Notes: generated by a model not told the origin, from the sequence alone. Positions 24,574 to 35,804 are shown, counted from the stretch's first letter. The stretch: 64,000 nucleotides of DNA from Tolypeutes matacus (GCA_026826555.1 JAKSZT010018048.1:826494-890493); one strand, 5' to 3'. Translations and numbers: made by a program.

Positions 24574-25235
24574 ATGATTGCCTTATTATTAACTAAAGAT
24601 AATATGTAAAATGTAAATATATTATGTGAAATATTAATACGAATAAAATTGCATATGTAAGAATATTTTTCTTTGAAGCTGAACAAATGCAAGTTAATAC
24701 TACAAAATGTTAATGTCAGACAAAAATAAAACAAAACATTGTAATAAGTGAAAGAGTCCAGACACAGAGTACTACATATTGTATGATGCCATTTATATGA
24801 AATGTAAATATGAATCAATTTATAAAGATGAAAGGAGATTAGTGGTTATGTAGGTCTGAGGAAGGAATGCTAAGGGGAAAGAGTCTTTCTTTTTGGAGTA
24901 ATGAAATTGTTCTAAAAGTTTTGAGATGATGAATATACACCATTGTGATTATACTAAAAGCCATTGATTATACACTTTGGATAGAATAGCTAGAAACAGC
25001 AGCTATGTACAGTGGAGGAAGCATAGAGAGATTGAGAGTTGAAGAATATTCTTGTTTGTCTGTTTTTTATTATTGTTATTGAAATAATGAAAATGCTGTA
25101 ATAATGATTGAAGTGATGAATGCACAACTATGTCGTTATATCAGATAAAATTGATTGTACACTTTGGATGAATTGTTTGCTTTATTGATGTGTATCAATA
25201 AAATTGATTTGTTTTTAAAAAAAAGAATAACTACC
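24574..25235 (+). repeat. L1 3' UTR, type A
   Basis: Contains CATTGATTATACACTTTGGAT (24962) and a second TGTACACTTTGGATGAATTG (25156). It ends in AATAAAATTGATTTG and a short A run. The same 3' UTR occurs at about 55620-56490. Confidence 0.75.
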
Positions 25236-26767
25236 TCAATTAAATTTGTATGGGAAATTATAAATTCCAGTATGATTATATTGTGTTTTTTGTTATGTAA
25301 TTCCACTTTTTAATTCTTATAGTTTCTAAAATGCAAAGGCATAAAAGTAATGATGAATCTGTGGTTGTGAAAATAAAATGAATAAAGATATAAGTTATGA
25401 CAATTATAACAAAACAATAGGTAACCAACTGGTATAAGAACACTGTATGTATATACTACTGAAGTTAATTTGGTATCAAATAACACCTGATATTTACAGA
25501 TTCAAGATGTTAAATATTTTTTGTTTGTTTTTTATTTTTAATACAGGTTTTTATTTCTTGAAAAGGATACATAGATTACATAAACATTACATTAAAAAAA
25601 TAGGGGATTCCCATATGCCCTCTCCCAACCCCTTCCACACTTTCCCACATGAACAACATCCTTCATTAGTGTGGTACATTTGTTATAATTGGTGAACACA
25701 TTTTAGAGCATTGCCACTAAATGTGGATTATAGTTTACATTGTAGTTTACACTCTGTCCCGATAATTTGTAAGTTATGACAAGATATATAATGGCTTGTA
25801 TCTGTCATTGCAATGTCATTTGAGACAATGCCCAAGTCCCAAAGAAGTGCTCATATTACACCTGTTTTTCCCTCTCCCACCCCTCAGAACCTCCAGTGGC
25901 TGTGGCCTCCACATCAATGATAAAAGTTCTTCCATTGCTAGAATCACAATAAGTCTATACTAGAATATCAGTAAGTCTACTCTAATCCATCATACTTTCT
26001 GCAATCCTGAGGATTCTGTGATGGTGATGCCCACTCCACCTGTAATTGAGAGGGGGCTTAGATGCCATGGGGCAAGTGATTAGGACTATCTTGCTTGCAG
26101 TTGTAGCCTCTGTGTTCATTGGGATGGTCGTTGTTCATCATCATCTCATTAGTTTTTCTGGGTGACTCCAATGAACTGGAGCATAGGTTTTGCAACTCTG
26201 TTGAGATTCAGGGCCCAGCTGGCACATGGACAGCCCAAAGATTTAAGTCTCTTGGACATAGAGCAAGATGTTAAATTTTAACCCCATGGTAATACATGAC
26301 AATACATGAAAGAGATATGCAGAAAAAATGAATTAAGACTAAAAATGATATAATTTTAAAAATCAAATAAATATAAAAGTAAACATAAATGGAAGAATTG
26401 AGGGTCAAAAAAAAAAGAAGAAGAAATGTATAAGACATTAAAAGTCCAAATTGCAAAATGGCAGAAGAAAGTCCTGAATTGTCATTAGTTCCTTTAACGG
26501 TAAATGTATTAAACTCCCAGTCAAAAGGCAGAAATTGGCAGAATGGATAAAACATCCTGACACAACTATATGCTGCTTATAAGAAACTTACCTTAAAATC
26601 AGGGATACATGTAGGTTGAAAGTGAAAGGATGGAAGAAATAAATGTGACTAGCAACTGAAAGAAAAAATGTGTAGTTATACTATTATCAGATGAAATAGA
26701 CTTTAAGTAAAAGAAAACTCTCATGAGAGGAAAAGAATATCAGTCTATACAGATAAAGGGGTCATGC
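25236..26767 (+). repeat. Old LINE-1 fragment interrupted by a younger L1
   Basis: 25236-25515 and 26264-26767 are two parts of one old plus-strand L1M-type element. The first part carries TTCTAAAATGCAAAGGCATA. The second carries the ORF2 start-type sequence AACTCCCAGTCAAAAGGCAG and CAACTATATGCTGCTTATAA (endonuclease domain). A younger antisense L1 sits between them. Confidence 0.75.
25516..26263 (-). mobile_element. 5'-truncated L1 3' UTR insertion
   Basis: Antisense L1 3' UTR of about 750 bp flanked by a perfect 13-bp target duplication, CAAGATGTTAAAT at 25503-25515 and 26264-26276. It begins with a T-rich tract and AGGGGATTCCCATATGCCC. Internal blocks match 45640-46300 and 11210-11820. 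Confidence 0.9.
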
Positions 26768-27760
26768 TTTACATTTTGTGCTGGACAGTTCCTTGGCCTT
26801 GACAAATGTATAGTATAATGTGTCAGTCATTTCAGTATCATACAGAAGCATATAACTGCCCCAAATATGCCTTTGTGTTCTACCCATTCATCCCTCCCCG
26901 TCCCTTTTGAACCCCTGGTAACCACTCTCTTTATATCAATGTTACAAGTTACTCCATTAACACAAGATAATAACTATGATAACAATTAATCTACTTTTGC
27001 CCATGGTTACATTCCTCCCTTCTGTTTGCGCATTCCTCAATATTGATGGGTTTTGGATGATGTCTGCTCTGACTGCTTCAGACTGAGTGAGGACTTAGAT
27101 ATTTTGGGATAGATGTTGTAGATGTTCCATGTTTTGGGGATGGGAGTTGTCCATCATCATTACTTTGTTGGTTGTCAATGGAAAGACCAAAGAACTGGAG
27201 AGTAGGAGTTGGTAGCTACTCTGCTGGGATTCCAGGCTCAACTGGCATATGTACAGCCTGAAAATTTAAGTCTCTTGAGAAATATACTTAACAGGTACAT
27301 TGAATATTATAGGTTCAAATGAAAGGAGTCAAAGAATCATGATTAAGGGATTTATAAATGAATATATTTTATTGGGGAAATGGATTGTCATATATTTCCA
27401 AATAGGTCCTGCCTAAGGAGTGTTGATTTCATGAGACTGTGCCTTGCTACTGGTGTAAATGAAAGTCCTTGATATTAATGCTTGTACATATGAACCTTAT
27501 TCCTCTAAAAAGGAAACTTAGTCTAATTATAATTAATGCCTAACTGTTACCTTCTGAAAACCTCCTTGTTACTCAAATGTGGCCACTCTCTAAGCCAAAC
27601 CCAGCAAACAGATTCACTACCTGCCGCTGATATGGGACATGACTCCTGGGGATGAGCCTCCCTGGCACTGAGGGATTATTACCATGTGCTAACCAGCAAT
27701 GCATTTGGAAAAAGACCTTGATGAAAAGGAGGGAACAGTAAAAAAAAAAAAAAAATATAA

Positions 27761-27809
<49 letters not shown>

Positions 27810-27935
27810 AAATATATATATATATATATATATATAGATAAGAGAATCAAAGTGAATCAGGAGGTGATTATGGTGGTTGTGCTTATGCAGGTCTCAGACA
27901 GATTGCACTTACTGCCACATTAAAGAAGCCTAAGA
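26768..27935. mobile_element. L1 3' UTR copy with internal inversion
   Basis: The left part (26768 to about 27465) is antisense to the L1 3' UTR (compare 11310-12050). The right part (about 27475-27935) is in sense orientation and matches about 54330-54660 (TGGGACATGACTCCTGGGGATGAG). The antisense part stops near the point equivalent to about 54745. The layout resembles the 5' inversion produced by twin priming of L1 (established mechanism). No clear T-tail is seen at the left edge, so a rearranged fragment is an alternative. Confidence 0.6.
27735..27836. repeat. Composite (A)n-(TA)n-(GA)n-(TA)n microsatellite
   Basis: An A run at 27739-27755, then alternating TA to 27782, GA to about 27808, then TA to 27836. 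It is absent from the homologous place in the L1 3' UTR at about 54560, so it expanded after insertion. Confidence 0.9.
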
Positions 27936-28875
27936 ATTGCTGTCACCAGTTCCTGTCATATTGGGCAACAATGCTAGAAAGTTCATTTCTAAACATTATA
28001 AAATTAAAATTCTGAAATTCTTTTTCAAAGATAGACTGTGCTCATGATAATGATTAAAATTATTTCAAATACTACAGTAACATCTGAAAATACATTTCTA
28101 TCTTTAATATCAACCCTGGTAGCATTATACATAAACAGCACTCATGAAGTAAAGAAGAAAGGTGAAAGAACGGACAGAAATTTGTAGTATGACCTTATAT
28201 TGGGAAAGGAGAACTAGATGGATTAATATGTGGAGATAAAATACTTATTTAAAATTATTTTTCAATATGATATTTTATGTATAATGATTTAAAAAAAAAA
28301 GTAAACCATTCCTGATTAGATTCTTTTCTTAATCTGGATTTGAATAAGAATGTTGTCATCACCATCTTTGGACATTCTTAATACCTGAGTGACCAGAAAT
28401 CACAGTTTGACAACTTCTAGGATGGTCTTGTTCTGAACTCCACAAGTAAATATATAATTAACATGAACAAACAGAACCTTAAAAACAAGTTAAAATATTT
28501 ATGCATCCTTATTTTAACTTCTTATACCCTAAAACTAAAATATACTTCCAGAAATAAAAGTAAAAAATGTTTTGCTTTTTGTTTGTGATCACCCAAAAAA
28601 ATTTGGGAGGTGGCAATGTGGAAACACTGGTAGTGAATATAAAACATCCAGATTTTGCTCCCGAGTAGAAAATGATGATAGAAATTGAATCAAATATTTC
28701 CATGCTACACTAAAATGAGATAAAATTTTGACCTGGTACATTGTTTGATAACACATTGATAAGTTCTTTCAATTAGCAATAGGAGAATAGAGGCATATCT
28801 TTATTTGAAAATTCATTCATTTTTAATTAAATACTAAATATAAAAATCAAGAAAATATTTTGGATGTTTTTCCAA
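27936..28875. other. 3' flank of OR pseudogene C, no gene recognised
   Basis: AT-rich sequence without recognised repeats or coding potential. Confidence 0.4.
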
Positions 28876-29723
28876 CTACTTCTTTTCCAATAGTGTCTGC
28901 ATGTCCCTGTTTTTCAGGCTATAGATGAGGCTATTCAGGGTAGGGGTAATACAGTGTAAAGCACAGATGTCAACAATTTCAGTGAATATGAAAATTCAAA
29001 ATTATTTACTCTATATGTAGTAATCCCATAAAACAGGAACAGCTTCACCATGATGAGGCAGGGTAGGCAGTTTTGAAAAGTTTTTATTCTGCCCTTTGCA
29101 GACGGGATTCTTAAAACAGTGAGAAATAATGTGAACATGAAATATGTTCCTCAGAACAAGAAAGTTTAAGCAGTGATGGAACATCACAGAAGAACAGACA
29201 CACTATTTTGTGCTCACCAAACTTGAGAGAATGTACATGCTACATGAATGGGGTCATAGACACGTGCACTGAACGACACATGTCACCATCTACACACAGG
29301 TGTCTCTATGCATAATGCTCTAGTAGTGCAGTGAATGGCAGATGGCATCATAGAGGTCATAGGACATCACTATAAGCAGAGCAATCTCTGTACCAGTAAA
29401 AAACAACAACAACAACAAACTTGTGAGGCACATCCTAGGAAGGAGATAGAATGGCTGTTGGTCAGAGAGTTCATGATAGAGCTGGGAACAGTAGCAGAGA
29501 TATAGAAGATATCAATCAAGGATAAATTCTTCAGGAAGAAATACATGGGAACTTGGACATGATGGTCAATGGTTGTGATGGTGATAAGGAGGAGATTCCC
29601 CATCATTGCTGCCAGGTAAATGAAAAAGAATGTGGCATAGAGTCTCTGTAGCAGTCAGTCATCAGGGAATCCCATTAGCAAGAATTACATTATGCTGTTC
29701 ATACTGGTAAATTTCTCAGTCAT
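28876..29723 (-). pseudogene. Olfactory receptor pseudogene C
   Basis: The start ATG is at 29723 (MTEKFTSMNSIM, then a stop). TM1-TM2 is the best kept part: YLAAMMGNLLLITITTIDHH and VPMYFFLKNLSLIDIF. Next come FLGCASQV and a CAA/TTG-type triplet run at about 29400-29417 that replaces part of TM3. A degraded DRY region reads IVMSYDLYDAICHSLHY. TM4-TM6 are largely deleted or frameshifted. The C-terminus TPTLNSLIYSLKNRDMQTL is intact with its stop at 28876-28878. The 848-bp span is shorter than the usual roughly 940, which shows internal deletion. The pattern resembles OR14-like receptors, as in pseudogene B, and it lies on the same strand. Confidence 0.9.
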
Positions 29724-29749
29724 TCTGATTCTTCAGAAAACAGAAAAAC

Positions 29750-31395
29750 AAAACAAAATACAGCATTCTCATTCACAAATTTCATCTCCTCTCTTCTGCT
29801 AGTGCCTTAATATTTTCTGTTATGAATAGTGTGCTTAGGGTTATAAGCCAATACAGAGTATTTTCATAAGTAAAATAAGTTTCCTTTTAAATGTGTAAAG
29901 TGAGTTATAATAATATAAATACTAATAAATCTGTCTGTGATTTGAGCATAAACAGCAAAGGGCTACTTCACTTGATGTACTTTTGAAATATGGTTGGCAG
30001 AGGTAATGGTTTTGGAGCATATTATGAATATACCAGAGCAAAATTTCTTTTTAAAATGAACAAAATATGTTCTTTTTTTCCTAAAATGTTTTTTTTTCGT
30101 TTTCAAAAAATACTTAGATACGAGTAACACTGCTCAACTTTATATATTGTATTTTCTTTATCCATCATTTCCAAATATACTCATTTTCAACTTTAAACCA
30201 TTTCTCTTTTAAGCCATGAATTTGAATGGTTTATTGTTTTTTCCAAATATATAGAAATATTAAATTTTTATTTCTGTCATTGATTTACAAATTAATTCCA
30301 CAGTTTAAAGTACAACATATTTTATTGCAATTTGTTTTATGTCTCATTATATCATCAGGTGCAGCTGTTATCTTTATGATGATCATGTCAAGTTTGTTAA
30401 CAATGTATTCACATCTTCCATATCTGTCTGAATTTTTTTGGATAGGGAAGTAGATTTTTTCTTTACTAAGATGTCTGCTAAACAATCTTATTATGGATTT
30501 CTCAGCTTTAATTTTATTTTTGCCTAATATATTTGAAAATAATATTAGGTTCACTAAAAGTTGTTAGTTATTCCTTGTGAATTGAACTTTATCATTATTA
30601 AAAGTCTCTCTTCATCTTTTATAATGTTTCCTTTCCTTAAAATACACTCTGTCAAATATTATTATAGCCATTGAAGGGTTCTTTCTGGTTTATGTTTACA
30701 TGGTAGTTAACTTTAAATCTTTTGCTTTCATCCAATTTTTATCTTTATATCTGAAGTGTCAAAATTATAAATGGCATAAAGTTTTTCATTTTCCAGACTG
30801 ATAATTCTTGATCTTTATAAATTGGTGGTATATCTAATACATTCATGAATGCAGTCAAATTTCAAATCTACCACATTCCTATGGGAATTTTTAAAATATT
30901 TTCAAATATTTGCAGATTTTATTGGGTTGTTTTCCATTTAGTTATTGAGTTTTAAATATTTTCTATAATACTAGGTATAAGTCTTTTGTTGGATGTATGT
31001 TTTCCAAATTGTTTCCTGCCACATGTTCCTTGTTTCTAAATTTTCTTGCGTCCTTTTATGCTAATATCACATGGTCTTGATTACTGTAGCTTAATAATAA
31101 TTTTTTGAAATCAGATTGTGGGTATCCTCCAAAATTTTTCTTCTTCCTCTTCAAAATGGTTTTGGCTAATCTACATCCTTTGTCTTTTCATATAGATGTT
31201 AGAATCAACCTATCATATCAACAAAAAGTATACAGAGATTTTCAGGAGATTGCATTGTGCTCTTGCGAGGTTCCTGGTGAAAAATTACCTCCATTCCCTC
31301 TCTCTTTCCCCAAATTTTGCTGAGTTTTTGTTTGTGTTTTTGTTTTGTTTTTATGAGGATTTTCTTAATGTCTCACAGTGAATTAGATTTAGGAG
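29750..31395 (-). repeat. Old antisense LINE-1 fragments
   Basis: From about 30250 to 30770 the minus strand reads like the ORF2 endonuclease region (plus-strand words CTGTCAAATATTATTATAGCC and GGTTTATGTTTACATGG). From 30880 to 31395 it reads like the central-to-C-terminal ORF2 region (GATTACTGTAGCTTAATAAT). Since these are out of order for one antisense L1, at least two fragments are present. From 29750 to 30100 nothing is recognised. Confidence 0.65.
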
Positions 31396-31401
31396 TACAA
31401 A

Positions 31402-31790
31402 TGTCCCGGCCCGCGGGACAGTTAACCTGGGGCTTCAGCTCCTACGAGGGAAGAAAGATATGGGACAAGGGACACGAAGAAAGACAGCAAGACAGGATTC
31501 TGATCAAGCTGCAAAAGTTTATTGAAAAGGCAGGGTATATATGCTTTCAGGGGAGAGGGGGTGGCTACTAAGTGGCTACTAAGGACGGGTGGACGGGTGG
31601 CGGTCTATGATTGGTGGTCACTGTCGCTAAGGAGGTGGCAGATTTAGGGCTTTTGGCACGAACTGCTAGGACTTCCGGGAAGATGGCTAATTATAGCTCA
31701 GGCTGTTGTTGTTTTAACCCAGGCGGCCATGTCCAAGTTACCGGCATTGCTGAAGGTGATTATTATATGCTGCCATTATCGTCCCCAACA
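31402..31790 (-). mobile_element. Solo LTR, class II (ERV2)-like
   Basis: A 389-bp LTR with TG...CA ends on the minus strand (TGTTGGGGACGATAATGG at its start, GCGGGCCGGGACA at its end). It is flanked by a perfect 6-bp target duplication, TACAAA at 31396-31401 and 31791-31796. On the minus strand there is a TATATA-type box near 31540 (GCATATATACCCTGCC), then an AATAAA signal about 20 nt further on. LTR length, 6-bp duplication and layout fit IAP/ERVK-like class II elements (established family trait). Higher GC than its surroundings and crisp ends suggest it is comparatively young. Confidence 0.88.
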
Positions 31791-31796
31791 TACAAA

Positions 31797-33229
31797 AAAC
31801 TCAAAAAGGGGAAAAATTTATCTCAGAATACAATACTTTTAAATTAAATACTATCTCAGATCATACTGGAGAAAGGATACATGCTGCCCAGAGAACATAG
31901 CAAGAGCAACACAATCAGTTAAGATCTTCATTTACACTTTTAAAGCATCACCATTTTAGCAAAAGTTTGCATCTATCTGAAAAGCATTTCAGTTTTACTG
32001 TGAGGCAGAAAGGGCTGAATAAATTAGTATCAATTACAGTGTTACAATCTCCACTTCTCATCTGCTCTTTTCTCTTTCTTAAGTGAAATTATTTAACCGG
32101 GGGTCAATGTTAAAGGAAGGATAAATAATGTTACATATTCAAGCTTAAAATCTAGTAAATAGCAGAAAAAGTTGTAGCCACGGAATTGAATTTTTGAAAT
32201 GCCATTACAAGGGTCTAGCCTGCAAAGACTGCCTGAGATTTTCTATTCTGCTATAATCTTAAAAGCAATTTTTAATTTCTTTTCAAATATTGTCCTCCTA
32301 ACCCCAAAATTGTCCAGAAAATTTCCTTATAGCTAGAAGTGTTAATTTCTTAAGAGTGTCTTTGTCAACAAACAAACATTCCTCAGAACACTTAGCTTAA
32401 AACATAGAAGATATATATAAATACACATATATATCTACATATGTACGATTTTGCTTGGGAGGAAAGGGGAGGAATGGAGGAAGCCACACCTCACCACAAT
32501 CACTTCATATATTTAGATGTAGTATAATAAAAAAAGAAAAACTACAAATTACATATTTTCTTAAAGGCAGGTTATGATATCTGTAAAAGTTAAAGGGAAT
32601 GCATATTTCTGATTAACGTTTGAAGAAAGGCAAATTTGTATCCAAGAAAAGCAGTAACCCCTCCCTCCACCCTCTATTCTTTGGCATCAACATCCAGAGT
32701 TTTGCACCAATATAATCCTTAAATTAAGCTACAAGGGGAAGGAGTGAAAGGAAATATTGCCTTTTAAGGAATTCTAGTGAAACTTGCAATACTTAATAAA
32801 ATCCCTATTTATTGATGCAATTTATATTGACGCGTTTATCTCCCCACATGAGGTTTCTGGTTACTTTCCATACTAAGAGAGTAGAACACACACCCGTGAT
32901 TTGTGGCACCAACCTAGGAAGTGCGGAGTCCATGCAGGTTAGCGGATAACATTTTTTTTTTAAGGTCGCATGCTACCTAATCTTGTTTAAATTATCTTGT
33001 TAGAGTACTCTGAGCGAGATTATGATTTGAGGATGCTCTGTAATTCTTTGTTTTCCAAGACTGCTGCTCCTTAAGGTCCAGCATATCTTCCCCACCTCCC
33101 CCCACCGACGATTAAAACCTTAGTTCAATTCCAAAGGCTTCTTTCCCACCTTTGGACAAGTCCAGGGACTGCAAGCCGCCAGATGGCTGCATTCTTTACG
33201 TGTAAACCAGACTGCGGGGAAACCAAGTC
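31797..33229. other. Unassigned single-copy-looking sequence beside the CpG island
   Basis: No repeat family or coding region is recognised. CpG dinucleotides become more frequent from about 32820 (GACGCGTTTATC) toward 33230, so this may be the flank of a promoter or of a displaced genic segment. No poly(A) or poly(T) tract marks it as a processed copy. Confidence 0.4.
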
Positions 33230-33720
33230 CATTCCTTTCTCCCAGGGACCCTGTCTCCCCCGGCGCCTACGAGGCTGCTCCCGCTGCCTCCATTTTGCGC
33301 GGGAAGCCGGCTGAGGAGGCGCGGGGGGGGTGGGGTGGGGCGGGAAACGCGGCCGGGAACCGCAGTGTCAACCCTGCCGCGGCATCCGGGGCGAAAGAGC
33401 CTCCTTGGCCTGGGCCACTGCGCGGGGGTTCCCGGGGAGAGCTCCCTTCGCTCGCCCGTCCGGGGGCCTGGCAGGGCCTGGGTGCTTTGTCTGTCCGCGG
33501 TCTCCCGAGCACCGCACTGTTGGCGGGCGGGAGGAGGTGTTGGACGCGGGGTCGAGGGCCTGGGGCAGTCCGAGGGGCAGGGGGATGCCCCGCACATGCG
33601 GTACAGATCGGTCTTCGGGGCTGTGGGGCCGGAACCACCCCTGCAAGCAGGCGGGCAGGCGGCGCCAGGCGAGTACCCCCGCAGCTGCGGCGCTGGCAGT
33701 GGGGACAGCGCCAGGGCTGA
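33230..33720. promoter_or_regulatory. CpG island, possible promoter or promoter relic
   Basis: About 490 bp with very high GC and dense CpG (for example GCGGCCGGGAACCGCAGTG and CCCGCCAACAGTGCGG). It contains GC-box-like GGGGCGGG (33336-33345) and, on the minus strand, GCGCAAAATGGAGGC, which resembles a YY1-type initiator element. The right edge is abrupt at 33720, where AT-rich old L1 begins. No TATA box is evident. Open frames of 92-144 codons occur in several frames on both strands because GC-rich DNA lacks stops; none has a recognisable domain. A short minus-strand ATG frame from that motif stops after eight codons. Confidence 0.65.
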
Positions 33721-35302
33721 GTTTTTTAAAAATTACAATTCAATGTATTAAATTATTAAACTGAAGAAAATCTACTGACAGAAAAAAATTCTTAGAAGTA
33801 TCCAGAAGAAAAATTCATAAAGACAAAATAAGTCAAGAATATATAATGATATGTCCAAAATATTGGAAGGAACTTAAAAAACAAACTTGCCAAGTTAAAT
33901 GAAAAATATTCTTCAAAAAAAGAAGTAAAAATAAAGACCTTAGAAAAATAAAGATGGGGAGAACTTTCCTGAGATACAGGAAAGAATGAAGGGTAGTAGT
34001 GTGTCTTAGTCATAGCATAGGTTGAAAATTCCTTTCATCATGGAAATGACTCAGATACTATGATTATCTACCAGAAACCAGCTGAATCACCTAAAATATT
34101 TCTCAGAGTCATAAGAATTTTAGTAAGATAGTGAGTTGGATATTAATATGCAGACATCAACTGCATATTTAGGAGGAACATCCACTTAAGTGATTCAAGA
34201 GAAGATTCATTTATAAAACCTTAAGAAACATGAATTGGTCAGGAATAAATTTAGGAGAAAAGAGTAAAACTGTACAATTCTTGAAATATGCAAGAACGTT
34301 CTTGAGCAATGATACATCATCCTTCTCATGGAAAGAAAGCCTTATTTTCTTAATGAAAAAAAAAAAAAAAAACAACATGTAAATACAGCCAATAAATCTC
34401 TGAAGAATAAGAAAAATGAAGAAGAAGTGACCCCAACAGCTGTTAAAATGCACTATAAATAATCAGTGACTAAAGTAGAGTAGTTTGGAACACAAATAGG
34501 ACTATTCATGGAAAAGAACATTTATTTATTATGGTTCCAATATTTGTGAAAATATAAGACTTGATAATCATTTACTACTTATTAATGCATATATGATCTG
34601 AATGTCATTTCACATACCAGGTTACTAGAACAAAGTGATAAACTAAGGTGTTTCTGTTTTTTTATTTTATTTTTAAGAAAAAGGAATTCTCAAGTAAAGC
34701 ATATGAATTCTCTGAAACATTGGTATAAGGCAAATATTTCTAAGTCTTAATTATAAAAGAAAGTATATCTAGATATTCACAACTAAATAAAAATATATTT
34801 TTTGTAAGGAGAAAATAAAGAAACATTTAAAACTGGAAATAGCTGAAAATATTTGCAACTCAGTTCACAGATGAAATGTTAACGGTTCTTATAAAAAATA
34901 CTGGCATTGAGAAGGAAAAGAACAATAGCACAACAGAAAAAAAGAAAAGTATATGAAGAACGATTTCACCCATATTAAATACAAATGACCTGATCCTTGA
35001 ATATAAATGTGAATTTTAACCTTATTAATAATGAAAATGATAACTAAAGAATCAAAACTTTTCTCACCATCAGATTTGTAAAATCAAACATTGTGAAAGT
35101 GGTCTCTTTTAATGAGTTGTAGAGACATGCCACTTTATATGGCCATTGGACATTATGTATGGCTGCTGGCAGTGCAAAATTTTAAAATTTTGAAGAATAA
35201 CTTTTGGTATCTATTAAATGTACTAATGCATTTTCTCTTAGAAAAACAATTGTACTTCTAAGAATTAATCATATACAATCACACACATTCATACATACTT
35301 AT
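33721..35302 (+). repeat. Old LINE-1 fragments
   Basis: 33740-34000 resembles the L1/HAL1 ORF1 C-terminal region and following sequence. 34200-34540 and 34830-35302 resemble ORF2 (for example ATGGCTGCTGGCAGTGCAAAA at 35159, matching the L1 segment just before the C-terminus). The element continues beyond the LTR at 35308-35799. An (A)n tract of about 19 bases lies near 34357. Confidence 0.6.
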
Positions 35303-35307
35303 ACATA

Positions 35308-35799
35308 TGTGGCAGTTTGATGTAATTATGAATTCCAAAAATATAATTGAATCATGCTTATAAACTGATCTGTTAATCTGGGCATGATTAGGTTAGGATT
35401 AGGGCGTTGAGCCCCACCCCTTGGTGGGTGGGGAATTGAATATAAAAGGCAAGGCAAAGGACAGTTGAAGCAGTCTTTTGAGAAGCAGCTTTGATGTGGG
35501 AAAGAAGAGAAGAGAAGCAAGATGTTCGCCTGATCATCTACAGCTGACCTTGTGGAGGAAACAGTAGCTAAGCCGGGAGAGAAACGCAGCCCCGGGAAGA
35601 GAGGAACCCCAGAAGCCTGAACCCTGGCAAACACCTGCAACTGTCTTGCTCTAACACGTGGCAATGGACTGTGGTGAGAGAAGAAACTTAATGCTTTATG
35701 GCCTGGTATCTGTGGACTTCTACCCCAAGTAAATACCCTTTATAAAGACCAACCCATTTTTGGTATTTCACATTAGCACCCCTTTGGCTGACTAATACA
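35308..35799 (+). mobile_element. Solo LTR, ERVL/MaLR-like, copy 1
   Basis: A 492-bp LTR starting TGTGGCAGTTTGATGTAATT and ending GGCTGACTAATACA, with a perfect 5-bp target duplication ACATA at 35303-35307 and 35800-35804. It has a TATAAAAGGC-like box (35441) and an AATAAA-like signal region (AAGTAAATACCCTTTATAAA near 35727). It interrupts an old L1. Related copies are at 40349-40895 and, partly, 56850-57063. The 5-bp duplication and overall layout fit ERVL/MaLR; the exact family name is not known to me. Confidence 0.85.
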
Positions 35800-35804
35800 A
35801 CATA

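Larger units (their letters stand above)
19040..25235 (+). mobile_element. Near full-length LINE-1, copy A
   Basis: About 6.2 kb with a 5' UTR (19040-19780), ORF1 (19781-20668), a 90-bp spacer, ORF2 (20759-24573) and a 3' UTR (24574-25235) ending in an A-rich tail. The 5' UTR matches the start of copy B at 47.3 kb (shared ACAACAAACTGTGA and GGAAAGGTGCACCAAC). The 3' UTR differs from copy B and matches 55620-56490. It inserted just downstream of, or into, the end of the HAL1 element. I could not find clear target duplications. Both ORFs are broken. Confidence 0.9.

Noticed and set aside
19040..25235. Active L1
   Set aside because: ORF1 and ORF2 contain several premature stops and frameshifts and the catalytic box is altered.
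27774..27836. Possible array of short direct repeats (CRISPR-like)
   Set aside because: Simple dinucleotide microsatellite; this is mammalian DNA and there are no spacers.
33196..33764. Several long overlapping open frames (92-144 codons) in the CpG island on both strands
   Set aside because: GC-rich DNA is poor in stop codons; the frames overlap in many phases, have arginine/proline/glycine-rich noise composition and no domain or homologue I recognise.
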